From JBHIER01 sp046760705 [NCBI: bacterium] (GTDB lineage Bacteria > JBHIER01 > G020348925): a stretch of 7,828 bases of DNA. The notes under the pieces are model-generated. The model saw only the letters and a program-made list of their open reading frames with translations. It was not told where the DNA came from and made no database searches. Below are positions 1 through 7,159 of the stretch, piece by piece; position 1 is the first letter of the stretch; each line of letters opens with the position of its first letter. The DNA lies in contig JBHIER010000143.1 of NCBI GenBank assembly GCA_046760705.1, positions 1-7,828 on the forward strand, given 5' to 3'. The translations under genes and the position numbers were made by a program.

Positions 1-908
1 GACCACTGAATGGTAAACGCTTCTGTCACTTTGACTTTTTGGGAGCTCTCATTGTCCTTCACCGTAAGATCGAGGGTGTGGGGCCCCTGCTTCAGTTTGC
101 TCAGGTCGAGTTTCAGGCTCTGAGCGCTGCTCTCGCCGGGTTTGTCAACCGTTGTCTCATATGAGAGGCCCAACTTTCCCCGGCTGTCCCGGATCTGATA
201 GAGCACATTGAAAGTCCCCCTCTTCTCATCCCCACCGGTCTGAAGATGATACATCTCATAGTAGAGGTACAGATCCTGATCGACGTCCCCGTAAATTCTG
301 GAGACGCTGGGGATGACTTTTCGACCATTCTTCACAAATCTCGATTCAGAGGTGTCGGGTGACACATGGCTGGCAAATTCGATGTCGCTGATGGCTAGCT
401 TTCCCTTCGTGAACGGAGAGATCTTGAGTTCCCGTTCCTCAGAACTCATCCTCTTCGATTCAGCGTCGATCAGTTTCAGCACCAATTTGTAATTGCCCGG
501 ATCGAGGACAAAGGAGACCTGATCGTTCTTGAACCTCTGGTCGTCGTTGGTCGCATCGTAGGTGTCGACAAAGACGCCGTCGAGCCACTCTTTCACTTCC
601 ACCTGACGGCCTTTTTTGTCATATACGATGGCTGTGATGTCGAAGGTGGCCCTGTACCCTCCCTCTGCTTTTACAAACTGAAGGTTGTCGTAGGCAATCT
701 TGTAGTAGACTTCGAGGTAAGTCTGCCAGGGGTCTGTCGCTCGGAACCGGGCGTAGTCGACGAAGAAAGCGGGCTCTGCAAGGCTCCCCACGTCTGTGAA
801 CTCCGTTTGCCCTTTCGCTTCAGGAGAGAGAAGGAGCGAGGGTATGATCGCAAGGAAGAGGGAGCAACCGGAGGCCGGCAACCGACGTCTTCTCTTAAAA
901 CCTGACAT
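1..908 (-). CDS. GWxTD-domain-type secreted protein, N-terminal part (C-terminus off the left edge)
   Basis: An open frame of 302 codons runs without a stop from an ATG at 908 to the left edge, so the 3' end is missing. The start is supported by a G-rich Shine-Dalgarno (GAGGGGG, 916-922) seven bases upstream and an in-frame TGA five codons before it. Residues 1-33 look like a Sec signal peptide: basic KRRRR at 5-9, a hydrophobic core at about 15-28, and likely cleavage near AKG/Q (31-34). The rest is beta-rich. The stretch at 48-80 (FFVDYARFR, then TYLEVYYKI, then LQFVK) matches my memory of the N-terminal region of GWxTD-domain proteins from FCB-group bacteria. In those the name-giving domain lies in the C-terminal part, which would be off the window here, so the GWxTD motif itself is not seen. 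Function is unknown; an envelope or secretion-linked role is inference. It lies 175 bp downstream of the permease operon and has its own candidate promoter. Confidence 0.65.
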   Translation of the reverse strand, partial: MSGFKRRRRLPASGCSLFLAIIPSLLLSPEAKGQTEFTDVGSLAEPAFFVDYARFRATDPWQTYLEVYYKIAYDNLQFVKAEGGYRATFDITAIVYDKKGRQVEVKEWLDGVFVDTYDATNDDQRFKNDQVSFVLDPGNYKLVLKLIDAESKRMSSEERELKISPFTKGKLAISDIEFASHVSPDTSESRFVKNGRKVIPSVSRIYGDVDQDLYLYYEMYHLQTGGDEKRGTFNVLYQIRDSRGKLGLSYETTVDKPGESSAQSLKLDLSKLKQGPHTLDLTVKDNESSQKVKVTEAFTIQW

Positions 909-960
909 AATATCACCCCCTCAGGATGATGGAGTAAAATACTTCTCTTTTTCGTCCAAA

Positions 961-989
961 AGTATATATTGCCACAGAGCGGGGTGCAA
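961..989 (-). promoter_or_regulatory. sigma70-like promoter for the GWxTD-type gene
   Basis: On the minus strand TTGCAC (984-989) and TATACT (961-966) are separated by exactly 17 bases. Each box differs from the sigma70 consensus at one or two positions. Transcription would begin near 954 and leave a leader of about 45 nt before the ATG at 908. The 175-bp gap holds no hairpin with a T-run after the permease stop at 1084, so read-through from the upstream operon could also reach this gene. No experimental support; the phylum's own promoter consensus is unknown. Confidence 0.5.
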
Positions 990-1083
990 GGGAAAAGTGT
1001 CATCGGAGCATATTCTTTGAAAGTCAATCGCTGAACGGGGTGCCCACCTCCTTCTGCCAGAAAGTCCGGAGAGATCGCCCCTC

Positions 1084-2307
1084 CTACTCGTACCGCAGCG
1101 ATTCAATCGGGTCCAGGCGAGCGGCTTTGGAGGCCGGGTAGATGCCGAAGAAGAGGCCCACGGCCGAGGAGAAGAGCAGGGCGAGGAAGGCTGGTCCGAT
1201 GGGGACGGCGGCCTGAAGCGGTGTGGTCGCTGCCAGCAGTTTGGCCAGACCGATGCCCAACACAATCCCCACGACCCCACCTGCAGCGCACAGGATGACG
1301 GCTTCCGTCAGAAATTGGCCGAGGATGTCCCGCCTCTTAGCCCCAACCGCCTTGCGGATGCCGATCTCTCTTGTCCGCTCCCTGATGGAGACCAGCATGA
1401 TGTTCATGATGCCAATGCCGGCGACCACCAGGGCGATGGAGACGATGCCAATAGCTGCAATCTTAATGATGCGGGCGATGTTGTTGAAGGTGTCGATGAA
1501 GGTTTTGCTGGACCAGATCTCAAAATCGTTCGGCTCGCCGGGTGGGACCTTCCGCTCTACCCGCAGAACGGCGATGGTCTCTTCCATCGCTTCCTCCATG
1601 AGCTCGGCGCTTTTCGCTTGAACCGTAATATTGATCGATCGATTCTTTCCGTATACATTCTGAAATGTCGACAAGGGTATGACGGCCCGGTTGTCCTGGC
1701 TCTGCCCGAAGATCGCCCCCTGCTCCTCCAGGATACCGACGACTTCAAACTTGTCGGCATCAACGCGCACCCACTGACCGATCGGGCTTCTGTAGGGGAA
1801 GAGTTTCTTGACCACATCGGTCCCGAGGACGACCACCCTTCTGGCCCGGTCAACATCGTTCTGGGTGATAAATCTCCCCTCTCCCACGAAGTACCCGTTA
1901 TTTTCGGCGAACTCCGGGGTGCCCCCGGCCAACTGAACGTTCGGATTTGTCTTTCTGTCGCCATACTTCACCGTGGCACCAAACTGCCAGTCCTCCGGCC
2001 CGACCAGCTTCACGGCCGTGGCTTTCTCCCTGATGGCCAGAGCATGCTCGACGGTGATATTCTTTCTATTCCTATATTTTCGATCCAAGCGCCCCATCTG
2101 CAGGGCAGGTGTCTTCTGAATCTGGAAAGTGTTCGAGCCCAAGATGGCCAACTGCTGTTCCACACTGTTCTGCAAACCCTGCAAGATGGACCAAAGTCCC
2201 ATAATGGCCATCACGCCGATGATGATAGCCAAAATGGTCAAAGAGGAACGCATCTTGTTGGCCCGCAAGTTGGAGAAACCGCTTCTTACATTCTCGGTGA
2301 TGTTCAT
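1084..2307 (-). CDS. MacB-type ABC transporter permease, second of a tandem pair
   Basis: A 407-residue inner-membrane permease of the MacB/FtsX type (type VII ABC fold). The order is a cytoplasmic N-terminus, one membrane helix at about 22-44, a large periplasmic domain (MacB_PCD) at about 48-278, then three helices at about 282-306, 335-358 and 371-391. The family hallmark GIGIMNIMLVSIRERTREIG starts near 297, followed by GIRKAVGAKRRDIL. The C-terminus YPASKAARLDPIESLRYE is the standard coupling end. It has no ATPase domain, unlike E. coli MacB, so it needs the separate ATPase at 3690-4376. The ATG at 2307 has AAGGGG five bases upstream and an in-frame stop seven codons before. It starts 18 nt after the preceding permease stop and clearly resembles that protein, which points to a heterodimer formed after tandem duplication. 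It is the last gene of the transporter operon. Substrate is unknown. Confidence 0.93.
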   Translation of the reverse strand: MNITENVRSGFSNLRANKMRSSLTILAIIIGVMAIMGLWSILQGLQNSVEQQLAILGSNTFQIQKTPALQMGRLDRKYRNRKNITVEHALAIREKATAVKLVGPEDWQFGATVKYGDRKTNPNVQLAGGTPEFAENNGYFVGEGRFITQNDVDRARRVVVLGTDVVKKLFPYRSPIGQWVRVDADKFEVVGILEEQGAIFGQSQDNRAVIPLSTFQNVYGKNRSINITVQAKSAELMEEAMEETIAVLRVERKVPPGEPNDFEIWSSKTFIDTFNNIARIIKIAAIGIVSIALVVAGIGIMNIMLVSIRERTREIGIRKAVGAKRRDILGQFLTEAVILCAAGGVVGIVLGIGLAKLLAATTPLQAAVPIGPAFLALLFSSAVGLFFGIYPASKAARLDPIESLRYE

Positions 2308-2325
2308 TATTTCCCCTTCAAAATC

Positions 2326-3552
2326 CTACTCGTAACTGAGCGCATCGATTGGGTTCAATCTGGCCGCCTTTGATGCCGGGTAGATGCCGAATACAAGCCC
2401 AACAGTGGTCACAAAGCCAATCCCGATATAGACCATCCATATAGCTAATGACGAAGGGAGAAAAGTCAAAGCGGAGACCAGCTTTCCCACTCCGAGTCCA
2501 ATACCGAACCCAATGGCCCCACCCACAGCCGTGATGGCCAACGACTCAATGAGGAACTGCCACAGAATATCCCGTCTTCTTGCTCCGATGGCTTTGCGGA
2601 TTCCAATCTCGCGGGTCCGCTCAGTCACTGAAACGAGGAGGATGTTCATGATGCCGATGCCGCCCACCAACAGGGAGATGGCAGCAATTCCAATGGCCGC
2701 AGCCCACAGCCCGCCGGTGAGACTTTTATAAAGACGTGAAAAGACGTCCTGTTGGTTGATGGCAAAGTCGTCTTCTTTATCTGGAGGCACACGGCGGACG
2801 CGGCGCAGAATGCCCCGCAGCTCATCCTTGGCCTCATCGATCAACTCCGGATCGACCACCTTCACCCCAATGGTCATATACCGTTTCCTGAGACCGAAGA
2901 ACTTCTCGAAAGCTCCGATGGGGATGTAGACCCTGGTGTCCATGTCAAAACCCAAAAACTTCCCCTTCTCCTCCAAGACTCCCACAACCTGGAAGGGATG
3001 GCCACCAAGTTTGATCGTCCGGCCTAAGGGGTTAACGCTTTCGAATAACTTCTGCGCCGCTTCGTAACCCAAAACACAGACGTGCCTGTTTCTGTGAACA
3101 TCGCTCTCCGAGAGAAACCTTCCCAACTCGGGGGCAGCGTTATCCGTCTCCCTGAAATCGTCGTTGGTGCCCACGATGATCACATCATTCAGTTTTTGGC
3201 CCGCAAACTTTACGTCCTTGGAAGTGCCGACCATGGGAGAAACGGCCCTCACCAACGTAGCATGTTCCTTCACTGCCCTGGCCTCCTTCATGGTGATCTC
3301 CTTCCGATTCCGATAGGCCCAATAATCCTCAGCGAACCAGGGGATCTTCTGAATGTACAAGGTGTCCGAGCCGAGGGCGGAGATGGAGGAATAAAATGCC
3401 TTGTTGAGCCCGTCGATGATCGAGGCGATACCCACAACCATGGTGATCCCGATAACGATCCCCAGGGTGGATAGGATGGCCCTCAATTTATGGGCCCACA
3501 AAGAGGCGGCAGCGATTTTCAGCCCTTCCCATATCTCTAAGTAAAGCTTCAT
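2326..3552 (-). CDS. MacB-type ABC transporter permease, first of a tandem pair
   Basis: A 408-residue inner-membrane permease with the same architecture as its downstream neighbour: helix 1 at about 25-46, periplasmic MacB_PCD domain at about 50-275, and helices at about 282-306, 335-358 and 370-390. The signature GGIGIMNILLVSVTERTREI begins at 297 and is followed by GIRKAIGARRRDIL. The end YPASKAARLNPIDALSYE aligns with the partner's end. The periplasmic domain differs more from the partner than the membrane parts do, which fits two specialised halves of a heterodimer rather than a redundant copy. The ATG at 3552 is fixed by an in-frame TGA two codons upstream. Its ribosome binding site (GGCTGAGAA) is weak and lies directly beside a large inverted repeat, so translation may be modulated. 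It is separated from the ATPase gene by 137 bp, unusually long for this operon. Confidence 0.93.
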   Translation of the reverse strand: MKLYLEIWEGLKIAAASLWAHKLRAILSTLGIVIGITMVVGIASIIDGLNKAFYSSISALGSDTLYIQKIPWFAEDYWAYRNRKEITMKEARAVKEHATLVRAVSPMVGTSKDVKFAGQKLNDVIIVGTNDDFRETDNAAPELGRFLSESDVHRNRHVCVLGYEAAQKLFESVNPLGRTIKLGGHPFQVVGVLEEKGKFLGFDMDTRVYIPIGAFEKFFGLRKRYMTIGVKVVDPELIDEAKDELRGILRRVRRVPPDKEDDFAINQQDVFSRLYKSLTGGLWAAAIGIAAISLLVGGIGIMNILLVSVTERTREIGIRKAIGARRRDILWQFLIESLAITAVGGAIGFGIGLGVGKLVSALTFLPSSLAIWMVYIGIGFVTTVGLVFGIYPASKAARLNPIDALSYE

Positions 3553-3560
3553 TTCTCAGC

Positions 3561-3613
3561 CTGAAGTTTGTCGGCATCGAAACTGATAGCCAGCTTCGAT
3601 GCCCGAAAAACAG
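3561..3613. repeat. Large imperfect inverted repeat before the first permease
   Basis: Arms GGCATCGAA (3573-3581) and TTCGATGCC (3595-3603) pair perfectly over 9 bp. The stem continues outward through TC/GA with one bulged C at 3604, then TTT/AAA with further bulges and CTG/CAG at the ends (3561-3563 and 3611-3613). Inside, CTG (3583-3585) pairs with CAG (3591-3593) after one A-C mismatch, leaving a 5-base loop. In the minus-strand transcript the hairpin ends just where the weak ribosome binding site of the permease (3553-3561) begins. No T-run follows it, so it is not a classic terminator. It could be an RNA stabiliser, a processing site or a translation modulator. Confidence 0.7.
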
Positions 3614-3640
3614 AAGCTCCAATATCCCACTCTGGATTGC

Positions 3641-3663
3641 ATCCTCCGACTTGATCGGAGGAT
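3641..3663. repeat. Perfect 9-bp inverted repeat between ATPase and permease genes
   Basis: ATCCTCCGA (3641-3649) and TCGGAGGAT (3655-3663) are perfect reverse complements around the 5-base loop CTTGA. It is the middle of three hairpins in the 137-bp gap. Its look resembles the short palindromic intergenic elements (REP-like) dispersed in many bacterial genomes; membership in such a family is inference from one copy. Confidence 0.75.
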
Positions 3664-3669
3664 CGAGTC

Positions 3670-3685
3670 GGGGGCTCAAGCCCCC
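3670..3685. repeat. GC-rich hairpin just after the ATPase stop codon
   Basis: GGGGGC (3670-3675) pairs with GCCCCC (3680-3685) around a TCAA tetraloop (TTGA on the coding strand). It starts five bases after the ATPase stop codon (3690-3692). No T-run follows, so intrinsic termination is unlikely. A very stable hairpin right at a 3' end within an operon could instead protect the upstream message from 3' exonucleases and lower permease expression relative to the ATPase. Confidence 0.7.
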
Positions 3686-3689
3686 TGTC

Positions 3690-4376
3690 TCATTTGTGTT
3701 TCACCCTCTCCTCCCTTTCGATCCGGCCGTCCAGGAGGTGGATGGTCCTCTGGCTATGGTCAGCGATGTACTTTTCGTGGGTGACCAAAATGATGGTGTT
3801 GCCCTGTTCGTGGATCTTTTCGAAGACGGTCATGATCTCCTCGCCGGTCTTGCTATCCAGGTTTCCGGTGGGCTCATCGGCCAGAATGAGGGAGGGGTTG
3901 TTGACTACGGATCTGGCAATGGCCACCCGTTGCCGTTCACCTCCGGACAGCTCGTTCGGTCGGTGGTGAGCCCGATCGGCCAGGCCCACGGCCTCCAGGG
4001 CCTCCAGGGCCCGCCGCCTCCTCTCTCTGGCCGGCGTGCCGTTGTAAATCAGGGGCAACTCCACGTTGTGCAGGGCGCTGGCCCGGGGCAACAGATTGAA
4101 GGTCTGAAAGACAAAACCGATCTCGCGGTTGCGAATGGCGGCCAACTGGTCGTCGTTCATCTCCTGAATAGCCTCACCCCGAAACAGGTACGTCCCTCTT
4201 GTGGGGGTGTCGAGACAGCCCAGCATGTTCATCAAGGTCGATTTGCCCGAGCCCGAAGGGCCCATAATGGAGACGTATTCATTGAAATCAACATTCAGGC
4301 TTATCCCTCGCAGGGCGTGCACCTGCGAGGCCCCGATCTCGTAAATCTTCTCAATGTTCTCAATCTGAATCAGCAT
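3690..4376 (-). CDS. MacB/LolD-type ABC transporter ATPase
   Basis: A complete 228-residue cytoplasmic ATPase of the MacB/LolD/YknY class, which powers type VII (mechanotransmission) ABC systems. All motifs are intact: Walker [10 protein letters not shown] (39-47), Q-loop Q91 within [10 protein letters not shown], signature LSGGERQ (143-149), Walker B LILADE ending at D167-E168, D-loop GNLD (171-174) and switch H200. The YxxG-like aromatic before the core (Y12) and the HALRGISL stretch (19-26) are typical of the family. The ATG at 4376 is the only start candidate, because the adaptor's TAG lies in frame seven codons upstream. Its ribosome binding site is an unusual run of seven G (4381-4387) close to the start. 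It follows the adaptor stop by 18 nt. It would form a homodimer serving the two permeases downstream. A LolCDE-like lipoprotein role is less likely given the adaptor and TolC-like partners. Confidence 0.95.
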   Translation of the reverse strand: MLIQIENIEKIYEIGASQVHALRGISLNVDFNEYVSIMGPSGSGKSTLMNMLGCLDTPTRGTYLFRGEAIQEMNDDQLAAIRNREIGFVFQTFNLLPRASALHNVELPLIYNGTPARERRRRALEALEAVGLADRAHHRPNELSGGERQRVAIARSVVNNPSLILADEPTGNLDSKTGEEIMTVFEKIHEQGNTIILVTHEKYIADHSQRTIHLLDGRIEREERVKHK

Positions 4377-4394
4377 CGCACCCCCCCATTGCGT

Positions 4395-5672
4395 CTACCG
4401 ACGGGTCCTGCGCTTTTTCTTCTTCTCGATCTTCACCTTCTGGCCGTCGCGCAGGACCTTGCTCAGGATCTTATAGCTACCTGTAACCACCGTCTCTCCA
4501 TCCTCCAGACCGTCCACAATCTCAATGTCCAATTCACCCGTGATCCCCGTCTTGACCGGCCTCATTTCGGCCACCCCGTCCTTGACCACAAAGACCACCT
4601 CGATGGGTTCTTCTTCTTCCACATCTTCGGCGATTTCGACCTCGGAGGCCTGGGCTCCCTCGGCCGTCGAGCCCTCTTTCTCCTCTTGCGAAGATTTCGG
4701 CTCCCGCATCACCACACATTGGATGGGCACGTGGAGCACATCGTGGTGGGTGGCGGTAGTAATATCGACGGCGGCGGACATGCCAGGCTTCAGTTGTGGC
4801 ATATTGTCCAGAACCCTGATCTGAACCACGAAGTTGGTCACTTCCTCGGCTGTTCCCGAGTATCTGGTGAAGGCTGTGTTGGCAATCTCTTTCACTTCAC
4901 CTTTGAGGACCGTATCGGGCAGCGCATCCACTTCTATCTCAACCGGCTGTCCGATCTGAACATCCACCACATCGCTCTCATCCACCTCTACCTCCACCTC
5001 CATCTCAGAAAGATCGGAGATAGTCATAATGACAGTGCCAGGCGACCAGGACGTACCCAGCACCACCTCGCCGACCTCGGAATTGAGCTGGGTAATCACC
5101 CCGGCCATAGGTGCTTTGATGGTGGTTTTGGACAGATCATCCTCCGCCTGCTCGAGGGTTGCTCGGGCTTGGGCAACCTGCTGTCTGGCCGATTCATGTT
5201 GGGCCTTCTGGACCTCGAGGTTGGTCCTGGCCGCATCCAGCAGTTCCTGGGATGTCAAGTTCTTTTCATACAGTTCTTTCTGGCGCTCGTATTCCTGCTG
5301 GGCCTGATCGAGATTGGCCTTGGCCAGGCGGGCCTGGGCTTTGAAGGAGTTCAGAGAGGCCGTGGCACCTTCAACCCTGGCCCTGTAAAGAGTGGGGTCA
5401 AGCTGCACCAACACCTGATCCTCCTTCACTCGATCACCCTCCTTGACAGCCAGCTTGATGATCTTGGCGCTGACGTTGGCGCTGATATCGACTTTCCTGG
5501 CCGGTTGAATCCGCCCTGAGGCGGCCACTTTGGCCGTCAGATCACCCCGTTTCACCTTTTTGGCCTGGACCGCAACCCCTCTTTCGCCCTTTTTTACTAC
5601 GTTGGCCACGATCATCCCCCCCACTACAACCACAACCACAACCCCGATGAGTACCTTCTTCTTTTTTGTCAT
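4395..5672 (-). CDS. HlyD/MacA-type periplasmic adaptor (membrane fusion protein)
   Basis: A 425-residue adaptor linking inner-membrane permease to outer-membrane channel. The order is: basic MTKKKK and one valine-rich anchor helix (7-25); first half of the lipoyl domain (about 56-92, with VKEGDRVKEDQVLVQLDP at 76-93); an alpha-helical coiled-coil hairpin (about 98-182); second lipoyl half (184-220, TTIKAPMAGVITQL); beta-barrel (about 222-305, LKPGMSAAVDI at its end); and membrane-proximal domain (about 306-412). An acid-rich insert at about 326-357 and a basic tail KKKKRRTRR at the very C-terminus are unusual. A TTG at 5678 would lengthen it by two codons, but it lies one base from the Shine-Dalgarno AGGAGG (5680-5685). 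The ATG at 5672 sits seven bases away and is preferred. It starts 25 nt after the outer-membrane gene's stop. The MacA/YknX family assignment is strong; the substrate is unknown. Confidence 0.95.
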   Translation of the reverse strand: MTKKKKVLIGVVVVVVVGGMIVANVVKKGERGVAVQAKKVKRGDLTAKVAASGRIQPARKVDISANVSAKIIKLAVKEGDRVKEDQVLVQLDPTLYRARVEGATASLNSFKAQARLAKANLDQAQQEYERQKELYEKNLTSQELLDAARTNLEVQKAQHESARQQVAQARATLEQAEDDLSKTTIKAPMAGVITQLNSEVGEVVLGTSWSPGTVIMTISDLSEMEVEVEVDESDVVDVQIGQPVEIEVDALPDTVLKGEVKEIANTAFTRYSGTAEEVTNFVVQIRVLDNMPQLKPGMSAAVDITTATHHDVLHVPIQCVVMREPKSSQEEKEGSTAEGAQASEVEIAEDVEEEEPIEVVFVVKDGVAEMRPVKTGITGELDIEIVDGLEDGETVVTGSYKILSKVLRDGQKVKIEKKKKRRTRR

Positions 5673-5697
5673 AGCCAAGCCTCCTCATTGCAGAGGG

Positions 5698-7086
5698 TTA
5701 TTCCATCTCCTTGCCCATCGCTTTATCTAGTTGGGCCAGAGCCAACTTATAGTCGTAGAGGGCTTGGACGTGATTGCTCCGGGCCGAGGTGTAGTTGACC
5801 TGGGCATCGAGCAGTTCCAGGGCTGTGCCCCCTCCCACCCGGAGGTTCTCCTCAGCCAACCTCAGATCCTCCTGGGCCGAGGCCACCTCCTCCTCCCTGG
5901 CCCTGATGATCTCCTTGGCGGCCTTCAAATCCAAAAAGGCCTTCTTGACAGCGAGAGCAATGCTCCCCCTGGTCTCCTCATACTGTTCCTCTGTCAATGC
6001 CAATTCTGCTTTGGCATATCGGATGTTGGCTACGGTGGAGACATCGGGAATATTAAAGCTCAATTGAAGACCAAGACTCCAGTTGTAGTTCTTGTTGAAC
6101 ATGTCAGTAATCTTAGACAGGTTGTCGTCCGGCCCCCAACTGTACGATCCCCCAGCTCCGAGGCTGGGCCAGAGGGAGGCCTTGGTGTATCCTACATACG
6201 CTTTAGCCGCATCGACCTGGGCCTGGGCCTTCAAAAGATTTGGATGGTTCTCCAGAGCGTAGCGGAGACTCTCTTCTAAATCGACATCCGGCTCCTCAAT
6301 GTCCAACACATCGACGATCTGTATGGGAGTGTCAATGCTGATACCCAAAGTGTAGGCGAGGTTGGCCCGAGCATAAACGACATCGTTTTTGGCCTGGATG
6401 AGGGAGGCCCGGGCGTCCTGGACCTGCACCTTCTGCTTCAACACGTCGGCTTTTTTGCGCGAACCGACCGCAAACATGCTCTCTATCTTTCTCAGGTTTT
6501 CCTCCCTGCTCTTGACCGTCTCTTCGCTCACTTGGAGCAGCCTCTGATATGCTAACAGACCATAGTAGGCCTCTTTCACCCGGTAGATCAGATCCTGCTC
6601 AGTCACCCTTACGTCAAGTCGAGATGCCTGTTCATTGGCTTGCTGCCGCGATAGATTGGACCAGTTTCTCTTGTCGAATATGGACATCCCATAACTGATG
6701 CGGGAGGAGTAGTTGGAGAATCTCTCCGTCGATGTTGTTTGCAGAATGACTCGGCCCGTGGTAGGATCGACGATGGAGATATCTTGGGGGCCGTAGGTCG
6801 TCCGATAACCAAGAACGCTTGTGCTCAAGCTGGGAACCATGTTTGCCCAGGCGCCGAGAACGTTCGCCTCGGCCGCCTTCAAGGCATACTCAGCCGTTCT
6901 CATCGAGGGGGCATTCCTCATGGCAATCCGGAGACAATCCTCTACGGTTAGCGGTTTGCTGAAGTCAATCCCCGTCTCCTGGGAGTGACCGCAGTTTGCA
7001 GAGAAAAAAAGCATTGAAAGTACAATCAGAATGAAAAAAGGCATGCGATAATCAACCCGATGGCTCCAGACGTAAACACTGTTCAT
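5698..7086 (-). CDS. TolC-family outer-membrane efflux protein
   Basis: A 462-residue outer-membrane channel protein of the OEP/TolC family. A Sec signal peptide covers about residues 1-35, with hydrophobic core PFFILIVLSMLFF at 16-28. The following SANC (29-32) is not a good lipobox because of N before C. Two OEP repeats follow, each opening with the same pattern: AMRNAPSMRTAEYALKAAEA (55-74) then WANMVPSLS (80-88), and ALENHPNLLKAQAQVDAAKA (277-296) then ASLWPSLG (303-310). Long helices at about 147-245 and 350-459, including EENLRVGGGTALELLDAQ (412-429), are characteristic of the periplasmic tunnel. A longer frame begins at GTG 7095, but that codon overlaps the perfect Shine-Dalgarno AGGAGG (7095-7100). 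The ATG at 7086 is eight bases away and is preferred. It is the first transporter gene of the operon and would act as a trimer docked on the adaptor. Confidence 0.94.
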   Translation of the reverse strand: MNSVYVWSHRVDYRMPFFILIVLSMLFFSANCGHSQETGIDFSKPLTVEDCLRIAMRNAPSMRTAEYALKAAEANVLGAWANMVPSLSTSVLGYRTTYGPQDISIVDPTTGRVILQTTSTERFSNYSSRISYGMSIFDKRNWSNLSRQQANEQASRLDVRVTEQDLIYRVKEAYYGLLAYQRLLQVSEETVKSREENLRKIESMFAVGSRKKADVLKQKVQVQDARASLIQAKNDVVYARANLAYTLGISIDTPIQIVDVLDIEEPDVDLEESLRYALENHPNLLKAQAQVDAAKAYVGYTKASLWPSLGAGGSYSWGPDDNLSKITDMFNKNYNWSLGLQLSFNIPDVSTVANIRYAKAELALTEEQYEETRGSIALAVKKAFLDLKAAKEIIRAREEEVASAQEDLRLAEENLRVGGGTALELLDAQVNYTSARSNHVQALYDYKLALAQLDKAMGKEME

Positions 7087-7094
7087 CAAATACA

Positions 7095-7115
7095 CCTCCT
7101 CGTGCTTTCCAGCAC
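7095..7115 (-). promoter_or_regulatory. Strong Shine-Dalgarno with adjacent 5-bp hairpin in the TolC-like gene leader
   Basis: AGGAGG (7095-7100) is followed after eight bases by the ATG at 7086. It fixes the start and rules out the GTG at 7095. Directly 5' of it, GTGCT (7111-7115 on the coding strand) pairs with AGCAC (7102-7106) around a GGAA tetraloop. The hairpin leaves the binding site free, so it may help keep it accessible. No convincing sigma70 or sigma54 promoter was found in the 231-bp gap upstream, so co-transcription with the YIP1 gene is possible. Confidence 0.6.
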
Positions 7116-7159
7116 ACAGACTCTTGAGAGAAAATCTTCTGTAACCATTCAGCTATGCA

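Noticed and set aside
1049-1057. A near-perfect Shine-Dalgarno (AAGGAGGTG, minus strand) in the gap after the last permease
   Set aside because: No ATG, GTG or TTG follows at a usable distance. The next candidate, TTG at 1027, opens a frame that overlaps the GWxTD-type gene out of phase and looks spurious.
1035-1080. Possible terminator after the last permease
   Set aside because: The inverted pieces (CTTTCTG with CAGAAGG, and GGTG with CACC) have loops that are too small, and no T-run follows on the minus strand.
1315-2373. A 352-codon open frame on the plus strand opposite the second permease
   Set aside because: The translation is rich in D, H and G without domain features, and the opposite strand encodes a clear MacB-type permease.
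3641-3685. CRISPR-like repeats
   Set aside because: The palindromes are different sequences without regular spacers, so they are separate hairpins and not an array.
3651-5519. A 622-codon open frame on the plus strand opposite the ATPase and adaptor genes
   Set aside because: It lies antisense to two genes with intact family motifs, has low-complexity His/Leu/Gly-rich translation, and resembles no protein family. It is a by-product of codon use on the minus strand.
5618-5648. Short hexanucleotide repeat (GTTGTG on the coding strand) in the adaptor anchor
   Set aside because: It simply encodes the valine-rich membrane helix. Slippage in units of six would keep the frame and there is no sign of function.
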